From positions 799,622-863,621 of the forward strand of contig NZ_JAHTIK010000001.1 of the NCBI RefSeq assembly GCF_025655475.1: 64,000 nucleotides of DNA, written 5' to 3'. Below, in pieces: positions 41,114 through 49,782 of the stretch; within the stretch, counting starts at the first letter, position 1; each line of letters opens with the position of its first letter. The DNA is from Kitasatospora sp. DSM 101779 (GTDB lineage: Bacteria > Actinomycetota > Actinomycetes > Streptomycetales > Streptomycetaceae). The notes beneath the pieces were generated by a model that saw only the letters and a list, made by a program, of their open reading frames with translations, did no database searches and was not told the origin of the DNA. The position numbers and the translations under genes are program-made.

Positions 41114-42826
41114 TCACCGGCCGCCTCCGCCGGCGGCGGGGGTGAGGTGGACGCCGAGGTGGGTGCGGGCGTGGGCGATGGCGTCGGGGGTGGTGGCGAA
41201 GACGCGGTGTTCGGCGTGCAGCCGGTCGAGTGTGCCGAGGGCGTCCAGGGTCCTGCGGTGGTCCTCGCGGACGCCGGAGACCAGGACGAGGACGCCGCGG
41301 TGTTCCAGCTTGTCGATGGCGTCGCCGAGGACGAGGGCGCCGGTGGCGTCGATCGCGGTGATCCGGGACAGGCGCAGCACGAGGGCCTTCACGTCGCCGG
41401 TCTCGGCGAGTTCGAGGAGGAAGCGGTGGGCGGCGGCGAAGAACAGCGGGCCGTCGATCCGGTAGGCGACGATGTGCTCGGCGAGCAGGGCCTGTTCCTC
41501 GGTGTGGTGGTCGGCGGGCGGCAGACCGTCGTGCAGCGGGACCCGGGTGAGTGCGGCGGAGCGGGCCACCTGGCGCAGCGCCAGTGCACCGGCCACGAGC
41601 AGACCCACGACGACGGCGGTCACGAGGTCGAAGGCGAGGGTGGTGGCCGCGGTCAGCGTCAGGATCGCGGCCTCGCCGCGTCCGGCTCTGGCGAGGGCGC
41701 GCAGGGAGGCGACCTCGACCATCCGCACCGCGGTGGCGATCAGCACGCCGGCCAGCGCCGCGAGCGGGATGCCCTCGACGAGCGGGGCGGCGAGGAGCAC
41801 CACGATCGCGAGGACGGCCGCGTGGACGAGCGCGGCGAGCCGGGAGGCGGCGCCGGAGCGGACGTTGACGGCAGTGCGGGCGATCGCGCCGGTGGCGGCG
41901 ACGCCGCCGAACAGCGGTGCGGCCAGGTTGGCCAGGCCCTGCCCGAACAGCTCCCGGTCGCTGTCGTGCCGCTCCGAGACGCTCATCGCGTCCGCGGCCG
42001 TCGCGGACATCAGCGACTCCAGCGCGGCGAGCGCCGCCACGGCGACCGCCGCCGTCGCCAACTTCGGCACGTCGGCGACATGGAAGAACCCGAGCGAGGG
42101 CGCGGGCAGCCCGGAGGGCAGGTGGCCGATCGTCGCCACGTCCAGGCCGGCGCCGGAGGCGAGCAGCGTCGCGCCGACCACGGCGAGCAGTGAGAACGGG
42201 ACGCCGGGCCGCAGCCGGGCTCCGAGCAGCATCACCGCCGCCACGCCCGCAGCGAGGGCGAGGGCGGTGGGGTGCGGGTCGGCGACGAAGTCGGCCAGGG
42301 CGTCCCACGCGGCGACGGCGGTGTTCTCCGCGCCTGAGGCCTGCACGCCGAGTGCGGCCGGGACCTGCTGCAGACCGATGACTGCGGCGATGCCGAGGGT
42401 GAAGCCCTCCACCACCGGCGCCGGCACGAACGCCATGAAGCGCCCGGCACCACCCAGGGCCGTCGCGACGAGCAGCAGGCCGGCCAGCAGGCCCACCGTC
42501 AGCACGCCGTCGGTGCCGTAGCGGTGGACGATCGGCACCAGGACCACGGTCATCGCCCCGGTCGGCCCGGACACCTGGAAGTTGGAACCGCCGAACACGG
42601 CGGCGAGCGCGCCGGCGACCACCGCGGTGGCCAGACCCGCCTGCGCGCCGGCGCCGGAGGCGACACCGAAGCCGAGCGCGAGCGGCAGGGCAACGATCGC
42701 GACCGTCAGCCCGGCGAGCAGGTCCTTGCGCGGCGAGCGCCGCATCGTCGACCAGGTGGCGTGGTCGGGCAGCACGGCGCGCACCCGCATCCCGAGACGG
42801 CGCGCCACTGTGACCGCGCCGCTCAT
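41114..42826 (-). CDS. SulP/SLC26-type anion transporter with STAS domain
   Basis: A 570-residue transporter. The membrane core (RKDLLAGLTVAIVALPLALGFGVASG, the Q-rich GGSNFQVSGPTGAM anion site, ADAMSVSERHDSDRELFGQGLANL) matches SulP carriers of sulfate, bicarbonate or carboxylates. Residues ~450-560 are the cytoplasmic STAS domain (IDGPLFFAAAHRFL, IDATGALVLGDAIDKL). Its ATG overlaps the stop of the upstream ArsR gene (ATGA). The RHDSDRE stretch is seen in several bacterial family members, but the ion cannot be fixed from sequence. Confidence 0.93.
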   Translation of the reverse strand: MSGAVTVARRLGMRVRAVLPDHATWSTMRRSPRKDLLAGLTVAIVALPLALGFGVASGAGAQAGLATAVVAGALAAVFGGSNFQVSGPTGAMTVVLVPIVHRYGTDGVLTVGLLAGLLLVATALGGAGRFMAFVPAPVVEGFTLGIAAVIGLQQVPAALGVQASGAENTAVAAWDALADFVADPHPTALALAAGVAAVMLLGARLRPGVPFSLLAVVGATLLASGAGLDVATIGHLPSGLPAPSLGFFHVADVPKLATAAVAVAALAALESLMSATAADAMSVSERHDSDRELFGQGLANLAAPLFGGVAATGAIARTAVNVRSGAASRLAALVHAAVLAIVVLLAAPLVEGIPLAALAGVLIATAVRMVEVASLRALARAGRGEAAILTLTAATTLAFDLVTAVVVGLLVAGALALRQVARSAALTRVPLHDGLPPADHHTEEQALLAEHIVAYRIDGPLFFAAAHRFLLELAETGDVKALVLRLSRITAIDATGALVLGDAIDKLEHRGVLVLVSGVREDHRRTLDALGTLDRLHAEHRVFATTPDAIAHARTHLGVHLTPAAGGGGR

Positions 42827-43173
42827 GTCTCGGCCGCCGACGACTTCGGCCCGCCGAGCTCGGCCAGCAGGTCCGACTGGTCGGTGATCATCGCGCCGAG
42901 GATGCGGCGTGCGGCCTGCAGCAGCTGCGCGACGTCCGGGGTGCTCAGCGCGTACACGACGGTGTTGCCGTCGCGGGTGGCCGCGACCAGCCGGGTGCGG
43001 CGCAGCACGGCGAGTTGCTGGGAGAGGTTGGAGGGCTCGATCTCGAGCGCGGCGAGCAGGTCGCGCACCGGCATCGGGCCGTCCTGCAGGAGTTCGAGGA
43101 CGCGGATGCGCGCCGGGTGGCCGAGGGTGCGGAAGAACTCGGCCTTGAGCTGGTAGAGCGGTACCGCCGCCAT
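42823..43173 (-). CDS. ArsR-family regulator (paralogue 2), coupled to SulP
   Basis: A 116-residue winged-helix repressor, a clear paralogue of the ArsR at 39747 (AAVPLYQLKAEFFRTLGHPARIRVLELL; EPSNLSQQLAVLRRTRLVAATRDGNTVVYAL). It has no Cys metal site. Its stop overlaps the SulP start, so regulator and transporter are made together. A 14-bp perfect palindrome about 90 bp upstream is its likely operator. Such ArsR-SulP pairs occur in other actinobacteria, where the signal is unknown. Confidence 0.92.
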   Translation of the reverse strand: MAAVPLYQLKAEFFRTLGHPARIRVLELLQDGPMPVRDLLAALEIEPSNLSQQLAVLRRTRLVAATRDGNTVVYALSTPDVAQLLQAARRILGAMITDQSDLLAELGGPKSSAAET

Positions 43174-43263
43174 CGAACCCGTCGCTCCTTCCCGCCTCCG
43201 GCCCGTGCCGGGGCTGCGCGTGCGGCCTGCCAGCCGGCCGCACCCTGGCAGCATGTATCAATG

Positions 43264-43277
43264 TGAAGAATTCTTCA
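43264..43277. promoter_or_regulatory. Operator palindrome of the ArsR-SulP operon
   Basis: TGAAGAATTCTTCA is a perfect 14-bp palindrome in an AT-rich patch 90 bp before the ArsR start, with further CTTCA/TCTTCAT half-sites just beyond it. Confidence 0.7.
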
Positions 43278-43444
43278 ACTTCTGATCTCTTCATGTACCT
43301 CTTCATGGAGCGCCGAGGGGACCCGGTGGGCGATTGCGGTCGGTTGAGGTCATCCGCACGCCCGCAACAGGCACGGTTTCATAGCCTCCCGGGCAAGACC
43401 GGTGCGCGGCCGCGCCCGGGAGGACCCGTACGAGGAGGACCGGC

Positions 43445-43819
43445 GTGGACGGTGTGGAGCAGGCACTGACGGAGGCCATGGGCATCGACGGTGCGCTGGG
43501 GGCGGCGATCGTGGACGGGGACAGCGGCATGGCGCTCGGCACCCGCACCGGCGGGGCCCTCGGCATCGATCCGGCGCTCGCCGCTGCCTGCCACACCGAC
43601 GTGGTGCGGGCGGCCCGCCGCGCCCTGGACGACACGGGCCTCGGCCGCGAACGGGTCGAGGACATCCTCACCTCGCTGTCCGGCCAGTACCACCTCATCC
43701 GCCCGCTCACCCGCACCGGCAGCGTCCTGTTCCTCTCCCTCGTCCTGGACCGCACCCGCGCCAACCTCGCCATGGCCCGCCACCGCCTGCGGCTCATCGA
43801 CGACCGCGTGGTGCTGTAG
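43445..43819 (+). CDS. Roadblock/LC7-domain protein
   Basis: A 124-residue protein with the longin-like roadblock fold (GALGAAIVDGDSGMALGTRTGG, then a helix, then YHLIRPLTRTGSVLFLSLVLDR). In streptomycetes roadblock proteins often form conservons with a histidine kinase and small GTPase, but none is next to this one. GAGGAGG precedes GTG 43445. It may modulate a small G-protein encoded elsewhere. Confidence 0.82.
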   Translation: MDGVEQALTEAMGIDGALGAAIVDGDSGMALGTRTGGALGIDPALAAACHTDVVRAARRALDDTGLGRERVEDILTSLSGQYHLIRPLTRTGSVLFLSLVLDRTRANLAMARHRLRLIDDRVVL

Positions 43820-43939
43820 CCGGACCGCGGCCCACCGGGGCGCCACTCGTGCGGGTGAGATGCCGTGTCACTGCATCGGAGCCACCGGTCCGGCCCGGAG
43901 ACTGACTGCGCCCAGCAGGACGCAGAGCGAGGGATCGAC

Positions 43940-44146
43940 ATGGCGCAAGGCACCGTGAAGTGGTTCAACGGCGAGAAGGGCTTCGGGTTCATCGCACCCG
44001 ACGAGGGAGGCCCGGACGTCTTCGTCCACTTCTCCGCGATCGCGGGGAGCGGCTTCAGGAACCTGGAGGAGAACGACCGGGTGGAGTTCGAGGTCCAGCA
44101 GGGCCAGCGCGGGCCGCAGGCGGTCGACGTCCGGGTCCTGCGGTAG
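43940..44146 (+). CDS. Cold-shock-domain protein
   Basis: A 68-residue OB-fold nucleic-acid-binding protein. RNP1 is KGFGFIAPD and RNP2 is VFVHFSAI. The start [17 protein letters not shown] is typical of CspA-type proteins in streptomycetes. It acts as an RNA chaperone. GAGGGA lies upstream of ATG 43940. Confidence 0.96.
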   Translation: MAQGTVKWFNGEKGFGFIAPDEGGPDVFVHFSAIAGSGFRNLEENDRVEFEVQQGQRGPQAVDVRVLR

Positions 44147-44302
44147 AGCCCACCGGGTGACCCGGACGTGCGGAGCCCGGACCGTGGGACGGTCCGGGCT
44201 CCGGGCCGGTCGCGCTTTCATTGACAGGTCGGTGGGCGGGGAGAAGCCTGGGGGACAGTCAGAGCGCAAGCGCTCCGGCGTCCCCCAGCCGAAGGACGGG
44301 TC

Positions 44303-44661
44303 ATGATCCCGCTCCTGCACACCACCCACATCGCGGGCGCCGCGCCCGGCATCGACTTCCTGCGCCTGCGCGGCGAGGCCGACCAGGACGCCGCTCCGCC
44401 GATCTCCGGCTCGCCTTCGACCACGCCCTGCGGAGCCTGCCCGCACCGCACGTCCTGCTCGTCGACTGCCGCGAGCTCACCTTCTGCACCTCGGCCGGCC
44501 TGAACGCGATGCTCAGGGCCCGGCGCCTCGCCCTGCGCCAGGGCACCGCCCTGCGGCTCACCGGCGTCACCGGCCAACTGCGCCGTCTGCTGCGCGTCAC
44601 CGAGGTCGACACCGTCCTCGACATCCAGGACTCCCCCACCACCACCCGGGACGCCGTCTGA
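44303..44661 (+). pseudogene. Frameshifted STAS-domain anti-anti-sigma factor
   Basis: ATG 44303 reads MIPLLHTTHIAGAAPGIDFLRLRGEADQDAAP, the first strand of a STAS domain. The rest continues in another frame as DLRLAFDHALRSLPAPHVLLVDCRELTFCTSAGLNAMLRARRLAL, with TSAGLN at the phosphorylatable-Ser position. The two parts join near 44397; 359 nt is not a multiple of three, so one base is missing or two are extra. The GC-rich run GCTCCGCCG at the break makes a sequencing error possible. Without the shift it would be a normal ~119-residue anti-sigma antagonist. Confidence 0.7.
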
Positions 44662-44844
44662 CCCTCGGACGCATCCGGTGCGGGCCCGGACCGTTCAGGG
44701 GGGCGGTTCGGGCCTGGGCCCGGGCGAACGCCGACGCCGTCAGCGACCGGCGCCCGGACCCTTCCGGCATCCGGGAGGCATGGGAAGCCGCCCGCAGGAA
44801 CGACTGACCGAAGCCGGGGCCGCCCCCCGGCGGCGCCCGAACGC

Positions 44845-44880
44845 AGCAGGGCCCGGCACCTCATGGTGCCGGGCCCTGCT
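44845..44880 (-). terminator. tRNA terminator with 16-bp perfect stem
   Basis: AGCAGGGCCCGGCACC, loop TCAT, and its exact complement. It lies 5 bp past the 3' CCA end of the leftward tRNA. Confidence 0.85.
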
Positions 44881-44884
44881 GTCG

Positions 44885-44961
44885 TGGTAGCGGGGACAGG
44901 ATTTGAACCTGCGACCTCTGGGTTATGAGCCCAGCGAGCTACCGAGCTGCTCCACCCCGCG
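44885..44961 (-). tRNA. Initiator tRNA-fMet (anticodon CAT)
   Basis: 77 nt with encoded CCA. The acceptor stem CGCGGGG/CCCCGCT has a C1-U72 mismatch and the anticodon stem carries three consecutive G-C pairs (TGGGCTCATAACCCA), both marks of an initiator tRNA. The T-arm is GGTTCAAATCC. A strong hairpin follows. Confidence 0.97.
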
Positions 44962-45073
44962 TCGGTGAACCAGACTCTACGGCACGGACCGCGCCGGAAG
45001 GAAATCGGTTACGGACGCCGTCACGGAAGAGCCCGGACCCGAGGGCGGTCACGGACCGGATCGGGACTCCCGG

Positions 45074-46165
45074 CTACAGGAGGACGAGCAGCTTGGTGCC
45101 AGGCACCAGCTTCCGGTTGACGGAGGTCGACTGGACGAACACGGTGTACGACGGGTTCTCGCCCGGCTTCACCGTGGCTTCGGAGGTCGGCAGGCCGAGG
45201 AGCTGGCGGGCCGCCGGACCCGAGAACACCCGGCCCGTCATCCGGCCGGTGACCGGGTCCTTCTCCGCCACGGCGAGCTGCTTGCTGCCCTGGACCTTCT
45301 CGCGCTTGGACAGCTCGTAGAAGGCGCAGCCGGTCTTGTAGGCGTGCCCGGCGCTGGTGACGAACTCGCGGATCGGCGTCGGCTGGTCGACCGGGACCAG
45401 GATGTACTTGCCGGTGTCCAGGGCATCGAGGTTGGCCTTCACCTCGGCGGTGCTCAGGTCCTGGCCCATGGCGAACAGGTTCCTGGTGCCGCGAACGCCC
45501 TGCTCGCGGCCCCGCAGGAAGCTCGTGGCAGCCGACTTGACGGTGCCGATGGCCTCCTCGACGCCCTTGCTGGAGTCCGCGTCCCAGATCGCGATGTTGC
45601 CCGCCGGGAAGCCGTACTCCTGGGCGGTGCGCTTGGCCAGGGAGTTCGGGACGAGGATCGCCGAGGTCCAGTGGTCGGGGAGCGCGTCCATGGCGCCCTG
45701 GATGCGGCCCATCCAGGTGCGGAGGGTGGCGCTGCCGCGGCTGCCGCCCACGCGGGTGTGCATCTGGCCGGTCTCGGACCAGCCGGAGGCGTTCTCCTCG
45801 CCGTCGGTGACGACGACCTGGAGGAAGGAGTGCTCGCCGTACCCCTCCCAGATGTTCTTCAGGTCGTCGACCGACTTCACGGCCGCCTCGATCAGCGCCG
45901 TCGCACCGCCGTCGACCGCGTAGAGGCCCCGCAGCGACGGCAGGTGCTTCACGTCCATGTCCCAGACCAGGTTCTCCACCTCGTGGTCGAACGCGTAGAG
46001 GCTGATGCGGGTCTCGTGACCGAGCCGGTCGGACTCCTCCTGGAGGCCCTTCACGAACTCGTCGACGACGCGGACGAGCTGCGCCTCGTGCTGACGCATC
46101 GAGCCGGACTTGTCGACCACCAGCGAAACGTGGTTGACCTTGTGCTTGATCCTGTTCGCAGACAT
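45074..46165 (-). CDS. VWA-domain protein
   Basis: A 363-residue soluble protein. The N-terminal von Willebrand A domain has a full MIDAS (VDKSGSM, Asp 18, Ser 20, Ser 22; TALIEA; VVTDGEEN). The C-terminal ~120 residues (AGHAYKTGCAFYELSKREKVQGSKQLAVAEK, LPTSEATVKPGENPSYTVFVQS) form a separate beta-rich domain I do not recognize. There is no signal or membrane segment. It is a lone gene downstream of an AAGGGG site. A role in metal-dependent complex assembly is the general expectation for cytoplasmic VWA proteins. Confidence 0.85.
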   Translation of the reverse strand: MSANRIKHKVNHVSLVVDKSGSMRQHEAQLVRVVDEFVKGLQEESDRLGHETRISLYAFDHEVENLVWDMDVKHLPSLRGLYAVDGGATALIEAAVKSVDDLKNIWEGYGEHSFLQVVVTDGEENASGWSETGQMHTRVGGSRGSATLRTWMGRIQGAMDALPDHWTSAILVPNSLAKRTAQEYGFPAGNIAIWDADSSKGVEEAIGTVKSAATSFLRGREQGVRGTRNLFAMGQDLSTAEVKANLDALDTGKYILVPVDQPTPIREFVTSAGHAYKTGCAFYELSKREKVQGSKQLAVAEKDPVTGRMTGRVFSGPAARQLLGLPTSEATVKPGENPSYTVFVQSTSVNRKLVPGTKLLVLL

Positions 46166-46269
46166 GGTTCCGCCCCTTTTCCAACGCTCTTCCGGCGCCA
46201 TTTCCGGCGCCCCCTCCGACGTTGGTTCCACAGTACGGCGGAGCACTGACATTCCTTCCTGACCTGCGG

Positions 46270-48273
46270 TCATGCAGGATCGGCCCGCTCACCCCCCGAC
46301 AAAACGTGTGCGAACGCATGCCCGTCGCGCGACCGGGCCGACGGGAGCGCGCCCGGGGATTTCCCCGATGGCACATCGGGTGCGGTGTCCGCGGCGAAGG
46401 CCCGCAGCAGGGCCCGGGCCGCGGTGTCGTTCTGGCGGAAGGCGGGGGCGTCGGTCCGCGGCCGGGCGAAGGCCGCGTAGCTGCGGGCGTTGGTGTGCGG
46501 GCCGAGGGCGAGCCGCCGCGGGTGGGGGGCGCCGTCGAGGGCCGGATCCAGCAGCCCGCCGTCGGCGGCGACCTCGATCAGGCCGGAGCGGTGGGTGTGC
46601 CCGGGGTCGGCGAGCACCTCCTCGCGGATCCGGCCGTCCCGCAGCAGTCGGCGCAGCACCGGGTCGGCGGTGCGGCCGGCGGCGTGCCGCGGGAGGCGCG
46701 CCTCGATCAGCGCGGTGGCCCGGACCCGGCGGCCGGGCACGGTGGGGCTGTGGGCGACGAAGGTGCCGTCGCTCTCGTCGGGGACGATCGCGGTGTCGGC
46801 GCCGAGGAAGCGTACGACGCCGGCCTCGGAGAGGGCGAGCAGCTGGCGCAGCCGGAAGCCGGGCGGTCCGGAGGCGAGGTGGCTGAAGTACCCCGTCCAC
46901 CAGCCGTCGAGGTCCTCGGCGACCGAGCGGGCCGACAGCCGGCCGGAGCCGAGCAGCCTCGGCAGCTGCCCGTACAGCGACAGCAGGGCGAGGAACGCGC
47001 CGAGGTCGGCGCTGTGCTCCGGGTCGGCCCGGCGGTCGGCGTCGGCGCGGACATGGGCCCGCAGGTGTTCCTGCAGCGATTCGCCGTCGGGCAGGAGCAC
47101 CCCGGTGAGCGGCCGGTCCAGGTGTTCGAGGTCCAGCCGGTCGGCCGGGTCCGGCACCGCCACGGCGACGAGGGCCGCCCTCTCGGGGCCGTACCAGTCG
47201 AGCCGGTCGTAGGCGGCGAGGAACTCCGGCCAGGGCAGCGCGGTGCGTTCCGGATGGGCGTGGAACAGCTCGTGGTAGTAGCCGAAGCCGATCTCCTTGG
47301 CCATCAGCGGCCAGACGTCGCGGCGCAGTTCGAGCGGCCCGGGGCGGGCGACGAGGGCGTCGACCGCGGCTGCGTCGAAGTGGCGCGGCAGCGGGGCGGG
47401 CGGGCCCTGCAGCCGATAGTGGGTCTTGGAGTGGTAGGGGACACCGCGGCGGGAGCCCAGGTGGAGCACCGGTTCGCGGCCCGAGGGCAGGTAGCGCAGC
47501 CCGTCCGCGGCGGGTTCGAAGCGGCCGCCGCGCCCCTCGGTGAGCAGCGAGACCAGGTCGACGGCGGCCAGTCCCATGCCGTGCAACAGGACGTGCTCGC
47601 CGGGCCGCAGCGCGGAGAGGTCCGCGTCGGCGGAGTAGGCGGGCGGTAGGTGGAAGCGGCCGTGCCGGGCGGCGAAGGCGGCGTTCGCGCGGTGCTGCGC
47701 CTCGGGTGCGGAGTCCAGGTGGCCGAGGGCGAGGACGACCCGGTCCGCGGTGAGGACCCGGTCGGTGAGCCGGACGGACTGCGGGCCGTCGGCCGGGCCG
47801 GTGACCGCGTGCGCGGTGTCCCGGTGGACGGTGACGGTGACGTGCGGGGGCAGTTCGGCCACGGCGCGCCGGAACACCCAGTCCAGGTAGGCACTCTGGG
47901 CCCGGCGGGTCGGGAAGTCGGCCGGGGCGAGGGTGCGCAGCTCCTCGGCGAGTGCCGGGTCGGCCGGCGGCAGGAACGGGGGGTACGCCTCGGGGCGGGC
48001 GGCCCACTCGGCGAGGGACGGGCCGGGCCGGACGGGTCCGGCGACGGTGGACCGTTCGTCGGTGAACATGGTGACGTCCTCGGCCATCGAGTTCATCCGC
48101 AGCAGCGGGGACTGCTCGTGCCGCCAGATCCGCCCGCCGCCGGGCGGGTGCGGGTCGACCAGGTGGATGTGCAACGGTCGTTGCGCGGGCAGGAGTTCGG
48201 GTGCGTTGGCGGCGATCCGCTCCAGCAGTCCGGTGCCGCGCGGCCCGGCGCCGACGATGACCAGCGCGCTCAC
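46270..48273 (-). CDS. FAD/NAD(P)-binding oxidoreductase of the sulfur-type cluster
   Basis: A 667-residue flavoprotein. ALVIVGAGPRGTGLLERIA is the dinucleotide fold; DPHPPGGGRIWRHEQSPLLRMNSMAEDVTMFTD and VLLHGMGLAAVDLVSLLTEGRGG are conserved in this actinobacterial family (NAD_binding_9). The long C-terminal region ends with LALGPHTNARSYAAFARPRTDAPAFRQND. Substrate unknown. GTG 48273 overlaps the stop of the permease gene (GTGA). With the divergent flavin monooxygenase and transporter it probably acts on an imported organosulfur compound. Confidence 0.8.
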   Translation of the reverse strand: MSALVIVGAGPRGTGLLERIAANAPELLPAQRPLHIHLVDPHPPGGGRIWRHEQSPLLRMNSMAEDVTMFTDERSTVAGPVRPGPSLAEWAARPEAYPPFLPPADPALAEELRTLAPADFPTRRAQSAYLDWVFRRAVAELPPHVTVTVHRDTAHAVTGPADGPQSVRLTDRVLTADRVVLALGHLDSAPEAQHRANAAFAARHGRFHLPPAYSADADLSALRPGEHVLLHGMGLAAVDLVSLLTEGRGGRFEPAADGLRYLPSGREPVLHLGSRRGVPYHSKTHYRLQGPPAPLPRHFDAAAVDALVARPGPLELRRDVWPLMAKEIGFGYYHELFHAHPERTALPWPEFLAAYDRLDWYGPERAALVAVAVPDPADRLDLEHLDRPLTGVLLPDGESLQEHLRAHVRADADRRADPEHSADLGAFLALLSLYGQLPRLLGSGRLSARSVAEDLDGWWTGYFSHLASGPPGFRLRQLLALSEAGVVRFLGADTAIVPDESDGTFVAHSPTVPGRRVRATALIEARLPRHAAGRTADPVLRRLLRDGRIREEVLADPGHTHRSGLIEVAADGGLLDPALDGAPHPRRLALGPHTNARSYAAFARPRTDAPAFRQNDTAARALLRAFAADTAPDVPSGKSPGALPSARSRDGHAFAHVLSGGERADPA

Positions 48274-49220
48274 CGGGCCGGCTCCCGCCGTCCGGGTCCG
48301 AACGCCGCCCGCAGCCGGGCGAGCGGGGTCGGCGGCTGCTCGTCGCGGCCGGCGCCGCGGGCGTAGTGCCGCTCGACGTAGTACTGGCCCACGGAGAGCA
48401 CGCTGGTCACCGCGATGTACCAGAGCGTGGCCACCACCAGCAGCGGGATCACCTGGTAGGTCTGGTTGTAGATCAGCTGAGCGGAGAAGAGCAGGTCGTG
48501 CACGGCGAGCACGCTGACGATGCTGGTGCCCTTGAGGGTGCCGATCAGCATGTTGCCGGCGGTCGGCACGATCGAGCGCATCGCCTGCGGCAGGACGATC
48601 CGGCGCAGCACACGGGCGGGGCGCAGCCCGAGCGACTGGGCGGCCTCCAACTGGCCCTGGTCGACGGAGAGGATGCCGGCCCGGACGACCTCGGCGGCGA
48701 ACGCGGCTTCGTGCAGGGTGAGTCCGACGATCGCGGTGGCGGTCGGCCCGAGCAGGTTCACCGTCTTCACGCTGAGCAGTTCGGGCCCGTACGGGACGCC
48801 GAGCGAGAAGGTCGGGTAGAGCGCGCCGATGTTGAACCAGAAGAGCAGTTGGACGAGGACGGGCGTGGCCCGGAAGACCCAGACGTAGCCGCGGCTCAGT
48901 GCGGCGAGCACCGGGTTGCCGGACAGCCGGGCGGCCGCGAGCAGGGTGCCGAGGGCGAAGCCGAGCGCCATGACGGCGGCGGTCAGCCACAGGGTGAGTA
49001 CCAGGCCGTGCAGGATCGCGGTCGAGGTGAGGTACTGGCCGACCACGTCCCACTGGAAGGCGCGGTTGTGCGCGACCGAGTTCAGCAGCAGTCCGACGGC
49101 GAGCAGGGCGAGCACGGCGGCGAGCGTCCGGCCGGGTCGGCGGCGGGCGACGATCGGCAGGTCGGTGTCGGCGGGCGGTGGGGCGAGTGCGGCGGGCAGG
49201 ACGTCGTGCGACGTGGCCAT
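48270..49220 (-). CDS. Amino-acid-type ABC transporter permease (copy 1)
   Basis: A 316-residue permease of the HisM/TcyL family with about five helices and the EAA loop ([49 protein letters not shown]). It is a paralogue of the permease at 52413 (shared YVWVFRATPVLVQLLFWFN and YYVERHYARGA). GGAGT lies 5 nt before ATG 49220. It has no ATPase of its own on this side and probably pairs with the divergent one. Confidence 0.9.
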   Translation of the reverse strand: MATSHDVLPAALAPPPADTDLPIVARRRPGRTLAAVLALLAVGLLLNSVAHNRAFQWDVVGQYLTSTAILHGLVLTLWLTAAVMALGFALGTLLAAARLSGNPVLAALSRGYVWVFRATPVLVQLLFWFNIGALYPTFSLGVPYGPELLSVKTVNLLGPTATAIVGLTLHEAAFAAEVVRAGILSVDQGQLEAAQSLGLRPARVLRRIVLPQAMRSIVPTAGNMLIGTLKGTSIVSVLAVHDLLFSAQLIYNQTYQVIPLLVVATLWYIAVTSVLSVGQYYVERHYARGAGRDEQPPTPLARLRAAFGPGRREPAR

Positions 49221-49437
49221 GGGGACTCCGGGGCGGACGCGGGCAGGGGTCTGCTGGTCCGTCACGCGCGCCGCGTCCCTCAACACGGCGGGAGCCGACG
49301 GGACTTCGGCCGGCTCCTGGGCACCTCGCTCGGGCCGATCGTACGCGTGCCGCAGCGGCGGGTGTCAAGGGCGTTCCGGCCGTCCCGGATCCGGACGGAG
49401 GTTGACGAACTCCACGGTTCACTGCTCAACTTGCCGC
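49221..49437. other. Divergent control region of the transport cluster
   Basis: No gene. Nested inverted repeats GTTGA (49401-49405)/TCAAC (49426-49430) and GAAC (49407-49410)/GTTC (49417-49420) lie just before the leader peptide. TTGACG (49402) and CTCAAC (49425) are 17 nt apart and could be its promoter. Confidence 0.5.
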
Positions 49438-49515
49438 ATGTACGCCGAGCAGCCCCTGGTCACGCGCGGCCACATCGACTTCGGTCGGGTGTGGTCCGCG
49501 GCGTGTTGCGGCTGA
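49438..49515 (+). CDS. Cysteine-type leader peptide
   Basis: A 25-residue frame: MYAEQPLVTRGHIDFGRVWSAACCG, stop. The core (LVTRxHIDxxRVxSAxC) matches the 'putative leader peptides' found upstream of sulfur-metabolism operons in Streptomyces. The adjacent Cys-Cys codons near the stop are the arrangement expected for cysteine-dependent ribosome stalling or attenuation. It begins 7 nt after a possible -10, so it may be leaderless, and it ends 267 bp before the monooxygenase gene. It should act in cis to tie the operon to cysteine supply. Confidence 0.75.
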   Translation: MYAEQPLVTRGHIDFGRVWSAACCG

Positions 49516-49782
49516 CCCGGCAGCAGGCCGTCTGACCGGCCCGTCGTCCTTCCGGGCGGCACTCCCTCGTCCGCCCCGCCGTGTTGGGGCCGGCTCCCGT
49601 CCGCCCGCTGCGGACCTCCCGGCATGCTGCCGCCGCCTTTCCGCGCACCCGCTCCCGCCGACGCACCGTCGGCGTCCGTCGCGCACCCGTCCGTCCACCA
49701 CCCGTACTGCCGGGCGGCCCTGCCACGCGCCCCGCCGCGCGCGTGCTCCACCCTGCCCGCCCCCGTAGAGAGGCCATGCACC
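49516..49782. other. Transcribed leader between the Cys-Cys peptide and the monooxygenase gene
   Basis: About 270 bp of C/G-rich leader. Several short complementary blocks are present, but I could not draw a single convincing terminator/antiterminator pair by eye. No SAM or other known riboswitch signature was seen. Confidence 0.4.

Noticed and set aside
44690-44810. Possible C-terminal remnant (AWARANADAVSDRRPDPSG, ending REAWEAARRND) after the STAS gene
   Set aside because: The frame has no start codon and no recognized family; too short to call.
44845-44961. tRNA-fMet as an integration (attB) site
   Set aside because: No repeated tRNA 3' end, integrase or element boundary is visible in the window.
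49221-49782. SAM or other sulfur-type riboswitch before the monooxygenase operon
   Set aside because: No kink-turn or known core motif could be recognized; the Cys-Cys leader ORF explains sulfur control better.
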